Below are positions 26,248 through 34,128 of a DNA stretch of 54,470 bases, piece after piece. The position numbers and the translations under genes were made by a program. The first letter of the stretch is position 1. The number at the start of each line of letters is the position of its first letter. The notes beneath the pieces were generated by a model. It searched no databases. It had not been told where the DNA came from and saw only the letters and a list, made by a program, of their open reading frames with translations. Origin of the DNA: Paenibacillus taiwanensis DSM 18679 (lineage in GTDB: Bacteria > Bacillota > Bacilli > Paenibacillales > Paenibacillaceae); NCBI RefSeq assembly GCF_000425125.1, contig NZ_KE384308.1:1-54470 (forward strand). The letters run 5' to 3'.

Positions 26248-26445
26248 TTACATAGAGACTTTGTAATATGGAGATAACTCTGCTATGAGTGGTTTAAAAT
26301 CAAGTGCGGGTGCCGCTGTTCCAAAACCGGATAGAATCACGACGGTTTCTTCGCCTTGTCCCTGAATGGATACATTCATCTGTTTCCCGTCTACAGACAC
26401 ATGTTGACCGTAAGATTGCATACTTTTTGCTCCGGAATTAGTTGT
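26248..26445 (-). pseudogene. Remnant of an alpha/beta hydrolase
   Basis: The frame reads NSGAKSMQSYGQHVSVDGKQ, then EETVVILSGFGTAAPALDFK and PLIAELSPYYKVSM before a stop at 26248-26250. This is the first strand and oxyanion region of a membrane-tethered hydrolase family. The N-terminal membrane part and everything after the second strand, including the catalytic triad, are gone. ATG 26421 has no good ribosome site. Confidence 0.65.
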
Positions 26446-26465
26446 TCAGTGAAAATAAAGAAAAG

Positions 26466-26505
26466 CAAATAGCCCTCTTCTTGATAACAAGGTGTGGGCT
26501 ATTTG
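26466..26505 (-). terminator. Terminator of the M60 metallopeptidase gene
   Basis: Ten-bp stem CAAATAGCCC/GGGCTATTTG with a 20-base middle, followed on the minus strand by CTTTTCTTTATTTT. It starts 30 bases after the stop at 26535. Confidence 0.7.
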
Positions 26506-26534
26506 ACGCTTACTAGTAAAGTTACATAACAATA

Positions 26535-28751
26535 CTATTTAATTAGACGGGCATTTACCCAATCGGCATGGTCACTATTAATACCATCTCCACCATCTGT
26601 TACAATAAGTTTTAGCTCATTCTTTCCAGTAAGACTAATGTTTACCTCTTTTGGCGCTATATTATTATGCATTTTACCACTAGTGAATACAACTTGATTG
26701 TCTACAACAACTTGAAACTCCACAGAACCTACAGTACCTACCTCATTATCTACCCCAACTAGCGCGGCAAAGGATGTGTACTGCCCATTCAGTTTGTAGA
26801 CGATTTCACTGTTAGCATGTGTGCCCAAACCTTTTGTATAGGTGATGTTATTTAACTTGAGTGTATTTCCATCAACACTACGATCTTTTTGGACTGTTCC
26901 CCAACCTGCTGTGGCAGAAAACCAGTTAATATCGCTCAGATACGTTGTAACAGGTTGTGGAGTTTCAAAGATTTTAATCTCACTTGCAGATGCAAAACCA
27001 TTTGTGCCACCACCTTGAGGTACTTCAAGTCGAACATATTTAGCAAGAGTAGGTGTGAAAGTGGCTGTCTTTTCTGTTTTGTCCTTTGCCCAAGTGCCTG
27101 TTGCAGCCTCATTGAAGGATACTCCATCAAGACTCGTTAGGATTCTATATTTTGTAATAATGCCATTTTCTTCAGTTTGTCGTGGTAGATAGGTTAGTTT
27201 GGTGAAAGTTGAGGGATTTACATACTTTGCTGTAATGTGGTAAGGATACTGATTTGGTTTATTCCATTGACTGTGCCAGATACTATTTGTATCTTCATCA
27301 AATGCATATGCTGCGGCGTTATTACTACTTGAAGTCTCTTGGCTATTTGTTGTAGCGGCAATGATGCCCCCAATTCCTTTTACCTTATCCATTCCATCAG
27401 TCGGTTTAATGATGTTATACTCTGATCCAAACCAAATTGGAGCAGTTAGAACAGGTAAACTCAATGCATTCATCTTGTTTTTTGTTTCGTTTGTTGCAGG
27501 TAAACCCCATTTGTCAAAGAAAGGCGTCAAGTCATAGTGAGCTACTTTTGAAGTGTTTAGAATAAATGCCTGTTTTTTCTGATCATCTGTAGTTGGCAGA
27601 TCCGTTTTTGCAATCTCACGATATAATCGGTGTAATTCTGGGTAGAAGGTATCCCCAAAAGCAAGATGAAGCTGCCACAACATTTCTAATTTTGAATTAG
27701 AGTCTGTAAAATTTTTGGTTGGCTGATCTACAAACGTGAAAGCAGCTAAGTACTCGCCTTGGGACCTTGCAGGCTCAGTAGGTTTAAGAACCTTCTTAGC
27801 AGCTAGAGAATATAGATTTACTGTCACTTCAGTCATCTCACCCCAAGTCCAAGGCCCTTGTTGTCTCAAATGACCTGCCTCATGATACTGCCCCCAACCC
27901 ATTCTTGTAAGGTCTAAAGCATCCGCATTTGCTCCATTCCTTGTAGGCATAATCGCCCCATCATAAGTTGCCATTGCATAATACGATCCTGTATCTGTTG
28001 GTGATTCTATAAAGCCAATCAAATGCTTATCTAACCGATGTCTAGGATCAGAATCAGAATTTGATAATCCAGAAATTTTATCCTGTGCTGCAATAAACTT
28101 ATCATAAGTCTGCAAAACAGGAGCTGGGTCTTGATTCAAGATATGGTCTTTAGCAGAAGCATATGTGAAGACTAATAGGGCTTTTTCTGATTGAAGGACA
28201 ACAGAAGGGGCATTAGGATAAGCACTCATCATTGCCTGCCAATCCTCTTTTGTATTTTTGTCTAATACAAAGTATGGAACAGGACTACCCCCACTTACTA
28301 CATTTACATTAATACTACCTTCATTATTGCTGTTATCAAATGACAACAAACCGCCATTTGGTGAGGAAATTGTGTTTATACCTGCTTGTAATGGATACCT
28401 GATCGCCCACTCTCTATCATGACGATGTGTCCCAATAATCGCTGTAATTGGTTTGTCACCTGAGACTTCAATCACAATTTGTTCATTGGCTTTTGCATAT
28501 AGACCTGTTGGCTGAAATATTTTCCGACCGTCTGCATACCCCGCCGCTCTACGCTCTCGCGCGCCTTCCGCCCATATATCTCCAAGGGCATTTACTTCAA
28601 AATTTCGCTGTACAACAAGAGTACTTTGCTGTGTAATGCCTGCCTCTGAGGTTTGGGCTAGTGCCCCTATTGGTGAGACAGGGACTACGACTACAACGGC
28701 TGTTACCACCAATAGGGATAAAATCTGAAGTGACTTTTTAAGTTTATTCAT
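26535..28751 (-). CDS. Secreted M60 (enhancin-like) metallopeptidase with two carbohydrate-binding modules
   Basis: 738 residues. The signal peptide is residues 1 to about 33 (LQILSLLVVTAVVVVVPVSP). The peptidase part has an N-terminal beta domain (TGLYAKANEQIVIEVSGDKP) and the gluzincin site H290-E291-x2-H294 in GWGQYHEAGHLRQQ, with a downstream GEMTEVTVNL glutamate. It is followed by an F5/8 type C (CBM32-like) domain (AAAYAFDEDTNSIWHSQWNK to EIKIFETP) and a C-terminal NPCBM domain (LSDINWFSATAGWGTVQKDR to WVNARLIK). Enzymes of this class cut mucins and, in viral enhancins, insect gut mucin. AGGAGG lies five bases before ATG 28751; the TTG just upstream is less likely. It is a single gene with terminator. 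Confidence 0.88.
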   Translation of the reverse strand: MNKLKKSLQILSLLVVTAVVVVVPVSPIGALAQTSEAGITQQSTLVVQRNFEVNALGDIWAEGARERRAAGYADGRKIFQPTGLYAKANEQIVIEVSGDKPITAIIGTHRHDREWAIRYPLQAGINTISSPNGGLLSFDNSNNEGSINVNVVSGGSPVPYFVLDKNTKEDWQAMMSAYPNAPSVVLQSEKALLVFTYASAKDHILNQDPAPVLQTYDKFIAAQDKISGLSNSDSDPRHRLDKHLIGFIESPTDTGSYYAMATYDGAIMPTRNGANADALDLTRMGWGQYHEAGHLRQQGPWTWGEMTEVTVNLYSLAAKKVLKPTEPARSQGEYLAAFTFVDQPTKNFTDSNSKLEMLWQLHLAFGDTFYPELHRLYREIAKTDLPTTDDQKKQAFILNTSKVAHYDLTPFFDKWGLPATNETKNKMNALSLPVLTAPIWFGSEYNIIKPTDGMDKVKGIGGIIAATTNSQETSSSNNAAAYAFDEDTNSIWHSQWNKPNQYPYHITAKYVNPSTFTKLTYLPRQTEENGIITKYRILTSLDGVSFNEAATGTWAKDKTEKTATFTPTLAKYVRLEVPQGGGTNGFASASEIKIFETPQPVTTYLSDINWFSATAGWGTVQKDRSVDGNTLKLNNITYTKGLGTHANSEIVYKLNGQYTSFAALVGVDNEVGTVGSVEFQVVVDNQVVFTSGKMHNNIAPKEVNISLTGKNELKLIVTDGGDGINSDHADWVNARLIK

Positions 28752-29186
28752 CAAATCCTCCTAAAATAAATAAATTTATGCATAGCTAGCATATAAATGC
28801 TGGCATATTCATCTTTGTACATATGAAATAAAGTTCTGATTAATATGACATCATTATATACCATTAAATGTCATATAATTAATGACACCATTTATCTCTA
28901 TTGCTTTAATCCCATCATTATTCTTCTATTAATAATAAAAAGAAATGCTTCGCTACACGGTCCACATTGGCTTTGAAGATCACTATCGAATCGGCACTGA
29001 ATATATCCCATAATATGGGGTGGAATGTACTCAAGTATTAACGGGGCAATTTGTGGGGCAACCGGACGGGCCGTAAGCTTTAATTAATTTCCAAAAATCC
29101 CCGGCAGCGTAAGCAGCGGGGATTTTAGTAACGGTCGAATGGTTGTAATTTACTGCCTCTATTACCTGCTCATAGACGGTTTGTAA
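28752..29186. other. Gap upstream of the M60 gene with an inverted repeat
   Basis: A+T-rich promoter region on its left side. TATGACAT at 28844-28851 and ATGTCATA at 28868-28875 form an inverted repeat, with a further ATGACA close by (28882). It lies about 95-125 bases before the M60 start and may be an operator. The right part holds no gene and ends with the terminator at 29093-29126. Confidence 0.4.
29093..29126 (-). terminator. Terminator of the leucine-rich-repeat gene
   Basis: Minus-strand stem AAAATCCCCG/CGGGGATTTT with a paired GC-rich tip. It lies about 60 bases after the stop at 29187. Confidence 0.65.
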
Positions 29187-30401
29187 TCAGTATTCGCGAG
29201 CTGCATCAAACCAACGTTGAGCCATCTCCTCCGGTATAGGCTGGCCAATCAAGTGATCAGACTGGCTGAGTTGCCATACTGCTTCACCAAGGTCTTCTCT
29301 TTCTGTGGTTTCAATGCCCTTCAGGGTATTAAAGCGTACGGTGAAAGCGATAATGGCTGCCTCGGCATCGGCAAGGCTGCGGGCTTGGGCCAAGGATGCC
29401 TGTGCAACGTTGTAGGCTTCGTTAGCCAGTTTGGCAAGACGTTTAGGCCAAGACGAGAACGGGCGACCAAATTCGGTCGTCCACCACTCAGGCTTTCGCA
29501 ATTGGCTTACTGAAGCATGATCGGTCCACGGGCGAGTTTTAGCTCGTGCTTTCATTTGCTGCCTTAGGCGCTTGCCCGTGGTTTCTTCTACATTGTAGGC
29601 GATAAATCTATCAAGCAACGGCCATGTATCCAAGGAGGGCAAGTCCTCCAAATCAGACATGAAGCGCAGCTCCAGATTCGTTAGCCGGGCATGACGAGCC
29701 AACGAGTCCATGTTACAGAAGTTCCCCCACAAACTTAAGGAATCAAGATTGGGGAACCGGTCCAGACAGTCCAGCGAGATAGGCTGTCCCAACGGTGTGT
29801 TATGCAGCGTCAGGTTTGTCACTTGGTGCAGTTCACCGACGTCAGGCAGTATGAAAGGAGGATCATCCTTGCGTCGGCTGGTGCGCGGCGCTAATGTCAG
29901 TGCAGACGGCATATTTCCAGTGGCTGATAAGCGTAATAGCTCGCCGGACACGTTCAGGCGGAAATGTCCCTTAGGGAGCTTCAAGATCAGGCGTCCTCCA
30001 TCCTGATCCAGTTGGATATGCAAGCCATATATAATGGACTGGCTGGCGTCCACCATCGTATCGCCAGACAGAACAGGAGCCCATGTCATCTCTTCAATAG
30101 GACGTTTCTGCGCCCAATCCAAGAAGCCTGTGTCATTGCCTGAATAGTACAGAAATCGTGGCCAAGGTGAGCCCGCCGGCGTAGCAAAAGCATTAAATAC
30201 GGTCCAATCGATAGGCGCTTCTGGTACGACATGAAGGTCCACCTTTTTTCCCAGTTGCGACGGTCCGATAGATAGGCTGCCTACACCTAGCTTTCGGACG
30301 AGCGTGTGGCTGCGTGGGCCTGTCAGGTTAATGGGATAACAACCATCTTTAAATTCATATTCAGCAGGCTGCATTTGGTTGTCATTTGGCATTTCCGTCA
30401 T
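29187..30401 (-). CDS. Leucine-rich-repeat-containing protein, unknown role
   Basis: 404 residues, no signal peptide. The N-terminal part is beta-rich (TLVRKLGVGSLSIGPSQLGK). A short LRR-like core follows (LDCLDRFPNLDSLSLWGNFC; LARHARLTNLELRFMSDLED; LPSLDTWPLLDRFIAYNVEE), and the C-terminus is helical (NEAYNVAQASLAQARSLADA). The layout resembles cytoplasmic binding or immunity-type proteins more than secreted LRR invasins. The start at 30401 follows TAGGAGAAAGG; the ATG at 30458 has none. I do not recognise a named family. It is downstream of trpB on the same strand but separated by a terminator. Confidence 0.6.
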   Translation of the reverse strand: MTEMPNDNQMQPAEYEFKDGCYPINLTGPRSHTLVRKLGVGSLSIGPSQLGKKVDLHVVPEAPIDWTVFNAFATPAGSPWPRFLYYSGNDTGFLDWAQKRPIEEMTWAPVLSGDTMVDASQSIIYGLHIQLDQDGGRLILKLPKGHFRLNVSGELLRLSATGNMPSALTLAPRTSRRKDDPPFILPDVGELHQVTNLTLHNTPLGQPISLDCLDRFPNLDSLSLWGNFCNMDSLARHARLTNLELRFMSDLEDLPSLDTWPLLDRFIAYNVEETTGKRLRQQMKARAKTRPWTDHASVSQLRKPEWWTTEFGRPFSSWPKRLAKLANEAYNVAQASLAQARSLADAEAAIIAFTVRFNTLKGIETTEREDLGEAVWQLSQSDHLIGQPIPEEMAQRWFDAAREY

Positions 30402-30456
30402 CCTTTCTCCTAACCTTGATGTTGTATGGTCACCGTATAATGTATAGAGCGAAATC

Positions 30457-30477
30457 AAAAGACGCCCCGTGGACGCC
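30457..30477 (-). terminator. Terminator after trpB
   Basis: Minus-strand stem GGCGTCC/GGGCGTC (two G-U pairs), loop ACG, then TTTT. It lies between the trpB stop and the LRR gene. Confidence 0.55.
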
Positions 30478-30497
30478 TTCTGACTTGCACACCTGTT

Positions 30498-31658
30498 TTA
30501 TTTGAGCATTTGATACACTTGCTCAACATCTTTATCCCCGCGGCCGGACAAATTGATGATCATAATTTGATCCTGATCCATCATTGACGCCACCTTCTTC
30601 GCATGGGCAACCGCATGCGCGCTCTCTAGGGCAGGGATAATACCCTCTGTGCGGGACAGCTCCTGGAAAGCGGCCAGCACTTCCTCATTGGTGACGGTTG
30701 CATATTCGGCACGGCCCGTCACCTTCAGGTGACTATGTTCCGGCCCAATGCCTGGATAGTCAAGGCCTGCGGCGATTGAATAGGTCTTCTTAGGTTGGCC
30801 CTCCTCGTCCAGCAGCACTAAACATTTGAAGCCATGAATGATGCTCGGGACACCTTCGGTTAAGGATGGCGCTTGATCGGGTTCAACACCAATTAAGCGG
30901 ACGGTCGGCTCGTCAATGTAGTGGGCAAACGCACCAATCGCATTGCTTCCGCCGCCTGTACAAGCCACTACCGCATCAGGCAGACGGCCTTCTTTCTCCA
31001 TAATTTGCAGCTTCGATTCCTCGCTGATAATCGCCTGAAAGTGCTTGACCATCGTCGGAAACGGGTGCGGTCCAACTGCGGAGCCTAGCAAATAAAACGT
31101 ATTTTGATAGTTTCGAACTAGATCGTCCAGTGCTTCATCTACCGCATCTTTCAGTCGCCCTTGGCCTTTATGAACGGGTACAACAGTTGCTCCTAACAGT
31201 TCCATTCGAAACACGTTTAGTGCCTGTCGGCGCGTATCTTCCGCTCCCATGTAAATGATGCACTCCATATTAAACATGGCGCAGGCCGTTGCTGTAGCAA
31301 CACCGTGCTGTCCGGCACCTGTCTCCGCGATTATCCGTTTGGCACCCATCCGCTTAGCGAGCAAAATTTGGCCAATAGCATTGTTAATCTTATGTGCTCC
31401 AGTATGATTCAGATCCTCACGCTTTAAGTAAATCTTTGGCCCGCCCCAAGCCTGGGTCAGCCGCTCCGCATACGTCAGCGGATTCTCACGGCCAACATAT
31501 TCGCGCAGGTAGTAGCGAAGCTCTTCCTTAAAGTCCGGGTCTTCACTAAATTTGTAAAATTGCTCACTCAAATAACTCAACACTTCCTGCAATTCCGGCG
31601 GGACGAAGCTGCCCCCAAACTCACCGAAGTATCCCTCTTGTTGCAATTGTTGGTCCAT
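30498..31658 (-). CDS. trpB: Tryptophan synthase beta chain
   Basis: 386 residues, the PLP enzyme that joins indole and serine to make tryptophan. The signature is complete: [13 protein letters not shown] near the start, [20 protein letters not shown] with PLP-binding K90, [37 protein letters not shown] for phosphate binding, [12 protein letters not shown] and LSGRGDKD at the end. Length is typical of the main TrpB1 type. GGAGGGGCTTACTT precedes the ATG. No trpA, trpF or other trp gene is beside it and terminators enclose it, so it is a stand-alone copy, possibly a second paralogue or an indole-salvage enzyme. Confidence 0.95.
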   Translation of the reverse strand: MDQQLQQEGYFGEFGGSFVPPELQEVLSYLSEQFYKFSEDPDFKEELRYYLREYVGRENPLTYAERLTQAWGGPKIYLKREDLNHTGAHKINNAIGQILLAKRMGAKRIIAETGAGQHGVATATACAMFNMECIIYMGAEDTRRQALNVFRMELLGATVVPVHKGQGRLKDAVDEALDDLVRNYQNTFYLLGSAVGPHPFPTMVKHFQAIISEESKLQIMEKEGRLPDAVVACTGGGSNAIGAFAHYIDEPTVRLIGVEPDQAPSLTEGVPSIIHGFKCLVLLDEEGQPKKTYSIAAGLDYPGIGPEHSHLKVTGRAEYATVTNEEVLAAFQELSRTEGIIPALESAHAVAHAKKVASMMDQDQIMIINLSGRGDKDVEQVYQMLK

Positions 31659-31858
31659 AAGTAAGCCCCTCCACTAATCGAAATAGAAATGGTAATCCAT
31701 ACCTAGCATTCTACCATAAATTACAACGGGTCTGAATGACCTTAGAGCTCCCAAAATCATATTTTGATCGATGTCGTATACAATTGGATGTTTAATGCCA
31801 TCATCCTGCTGCTTCACAATGAGTTAAAAACCATCTTAACTCATAACTTATTCTCCGA

Positions 31859-31888
31859 TTGCTATAGGCAGAGTTGTACCTATACAAT
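31859..31888 (+). promoter_or_regulatory. Sigma-A-like promoter of the DUF1904 gene
   Basis: TTGCTA, 18 bases, TACAAT, ending 32 bases before the ATG. This fits the vegetative consensus moderately well. Confidence 0.45.
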
Positions 31889-31920
31889 AGTAAAATGATA
31901 AACCGATAGGAGGATATTAG

Positions 31921-32253
31921 ATGCCACAATTAATTTTTAGAGGAATTCCAGCCGAGGGCATACGTGCAATTAGCATCCCGCTTGTAAAGGAAATGGCCGA
32001 AATTTGCCAATGCGGAACAGATAATTTCACCTTAGAGTGCCTGCACGTCACCGCTATATTTGACGGGAAATATACCGATTCGTACCCTTTCATCGACGTT
32101 TGGTGGTTTGAGCGGGGAGACGAAGTGCGCGACAAGATGGCCGAGGCGATCGATAAGCATGTCCGGTCTCTCGGTATAGCCGATCTGGAGATTTCCTTCC
32201 GTGTTGGTCGCGAAGACAATTTTTATATGAACGGACGCCGTTATGATTACTAG
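31921..32253 (+). CDS. DUF1904 family protein
   Basis: 110 residues. It reads QLIFRGIPAEGIRAISIPLV, CLHVTAIFDGKYTDSYPFID, VWWFERG and ISFRVGREDNFYMNGRRY, the full DUF1904 pattern. The fold is thought to be tautomerase-like; the initiator-exposed proline of tautomerases is present (MPQL), so loss of the initiator Met would leave an N-terminal Pro. Biochemical role is unknown. ATAGGAGGATATTAG precedes the ATG. Confidence 0.85.
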   Translation: MPQLIFRGIPAEGIRAISIPLVKEMAEICQCGTDNFTLECLHVTAIFDGKYTDSYPFIDVWWFERGDEVRDKMAEAIDKHVRSLGIADLEISFRVGREDNFYMNGRRYDY

Positions 32254-32351
32254 TTGATCAAACAAATGCAAATGACCACTGATGCAAGTACCACAGTATG
32301 TAAATTCAATGGTCCTCAGGAAGAAAACATTAAATCAAAGGCATAGTGAAA

Positions 32352-32412
32352 ACAACACCTCACGTTGATTTGAAGGTATATAATACCCGTTATTCAACGT
32401 AAGGTGTTTTCT
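32352..32412 (+). terminator. Terminator after the DUF1904 gene
   Basis: Fifteen-bp stem with one mismatch (AACACCTCACGTTGA against TCAACGTAAGGTGTT), 25-base middle, then TTCTTTG. It could also serve the convergent gene from the right. The rest of 32254-32611 holds no gene. Confidence 0.65.
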
Positions 32413-32611
32413 TTGTCTCCTAATTGGAAGTCAATACTCCGCTTGTCTAACTGGCTCTGGTTGATCATATAGGTCATAATGTCTGTAATGTACTGCTACT
32501 TCCGAATTATGATTTATTACATACTTGAAATAATCATTTCCAAATTGAGCATGGTTAGGTAGAATACTTGCTTAAACAACTTAACTACTAAATAGCCTAT
32601 CATTAGGTTCA

Positions 32612-33952
32612 TCATTTTGTTTGACTAAACTGAGATGGATTCGTTTCACGGATGTGTAAAAGGATATCGAATTGCTCTGACAGAGCAGCATCATAATACT
32701 GCGTCCGATCAGGGATAATTTGAGCGATGCCGTCAAAGAACGGCTGCTTTTTTTGTGCCCATTCCTTTGCTTGATTCGTGAGCTTGCGCACATCCAGCAT
32801 AAACATTTCATATGGAACTTCGCCAAGCTTATAGTTGGAACTGGACACATTTTGCTGAATCGTATCTGTCGCCAGCTTGCCGTCGCTGAAGGCGGTAAAT
32901 TTCCCCTTTGTTGTAGTAGTTCCTATCGCTACATATTGATCGCCAAAGCGTTCTTTCAAAAACTGCCCTGCCACTTTGGGGTACATTTCCGTATCAATTA
33001 CGCCTTTTGCTACGTGGATATTATGTCCCCACACCATCGTTTTACCGCCTAATGTTTGCTGAGCCCATTGTGCGTGATCAGCTAAGTATTGATCGTGCAG
33101 CGTTACAAGCTGCGCATAATCACTAGGAATCATCATGGCCGTAAAATTCTCGATCACCTTAGCTGTTCCCTTCACCCAGACAAGCTCCTTTGCGGTATTC
33201 CCATTGTTCATCTGTTCTGTCTTATTTTCGAGCAATGTTACGACTTTGGCTGCATTCGCGTTGAATGTTTTCTTTTTCTCCGGAGTTAGCTTCATATATT
33301 CCGATAGACTTACAGCTGCGCCCGTTAACTCCCTATAGCTTTCCTCGACTTCAGAACGTATTTCTGGATGATGTAGTTTCACGTAGTCAATCACTTTTTG
33401 AAAAACAGCAGGCTCAAACGATTTTAAATCGAGCCCAATAAATTGGATTTTTTGCTTGTGTGCAGGGTCTGCGTTATAGTCCTTCATCCATTCAACCATG
33501 GCAACCATTTCATCGTTTGGATATAGCAGCTTCAAAAATTGCCTTGGGTCGCCTTTTCCTGTATGAATATATTCATTCAGCTTTAAGCCATTTCCCCAAT
33601 CCTCTTCGATTCCGAAATTCGTATAACCCATCTCAGTAACTAAAAACTTAACGAGACGAAACTTCATCGTAAATATTTCAGAGCTGCCGTGTGAAGCTTC
33701 GCCTAATCCGACATATGTAGCATTCCCAATCATGTCTTTCAGCGGCATAACATCATCGTATGGCTGCATAGGATCAATTGTTTTTAACTCTATTGCCTGT
33801 GATTGAATAGATTCGACGACACTTAATTTGTCAGGCTGCGTGACTAGGATGGGTTCCACCTGTTTATTTTGCATCTTCTCCCCGCACCCTCCAGTTATTA
33901 CCGCTGCTCCAATCATAATAGACATCCCGACGTTCAACATTTTCTGATTCAT
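32612..33952 (-). CDS. Erythromycin-esterase-family lipoprotein
   Basis: 446 residues. The N-terminus is a lipoprotein signal with lipobox VITGGC (Cys at 23), so it should sit on the outside of the membrane. The catalytic family marks are YVGLGEASHGSSE, FGIEEDWGNG, FIGLDLKSFEP, and MVWGHNIHVAKG, carrying the conserved Glu and His residues of the erythromycin esterase superfamily. Most members are not macrolide esterases, and many act on unknown esters, so resistance is not implied. AAAAGGTGGAATCAA precedes the ATG. It is divergent from the secreted sugar dehydrogenase gene, with a shared control region of about 175 bases. Confidence 0.88.
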   Translation of the reverse strand: MNQKMLNVGMSIMIGAAVITGGCGEKMQNKQVEPILVTQPDKLSVVESIQSQAIELKTIDPMQPYDDVMPLKDMIGNATYVGLGEASHGSSEIFTMKFRLVKFLVTEMGYTNFGIEEDWGNGLKLNEYIHTGKGDPRQFLKLLYPNDEMVAMVEWMKDYNADPAHKQKIQFIGLDLKSFEPAVFQKVIDYVKLHHPEIRSEVEESYRELTGAAVSLSEYMKLTPEKKKTFNANAAKVVTLLENKTEQMNNGNTAKELVWVKGTAKVIENFTAMMIPSDYAQLVTLHDQYLADHAQWAQQTLGGKTMVWGHNIHVAKGVIDTEMYPKVAGQFLKERFGDQYVAIGTTTTKGKFTAFSDGKLATDTIQQNVSSSNYKLGEVPYEMFMLDVRKLTNQAKEWAQKKQPFFDGIAQIIPDRTQYYDAALSEQFDILLHIRETNPSQFSQTK

Positions 33953-34128
33953 TTGATTCCACCTTTTCTCTTGTTGGCAATTTGTGTGCTGCTACGTTCT
34001 CTAGTTTATGATTCAAATCTCTCAATTTTCTAACTTGATTCTTACGAAATCATTAAGTTACAAACTTCGAAGAATGGCTGCTGTATTTGACCATAGATAT
34101 AATAAGAAAACGATCAGGAGGTGTAGTG

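Noticed and set aside
31659..31760. T-box or TRAP-type leader before trpB
   Set aside because: Only a short imperfect stem (ATGGTA/TACCAT) is seen; no T-box sequence, GAG/UAG repeats or terminator in this leader.
32612..33952. Macrolide resistance from the erythromycin-esterase-like gene
   Set aside because: It belongs to the broad superfamily and is a lipoprotein; most such proteins do not hydrolyse macrolides.
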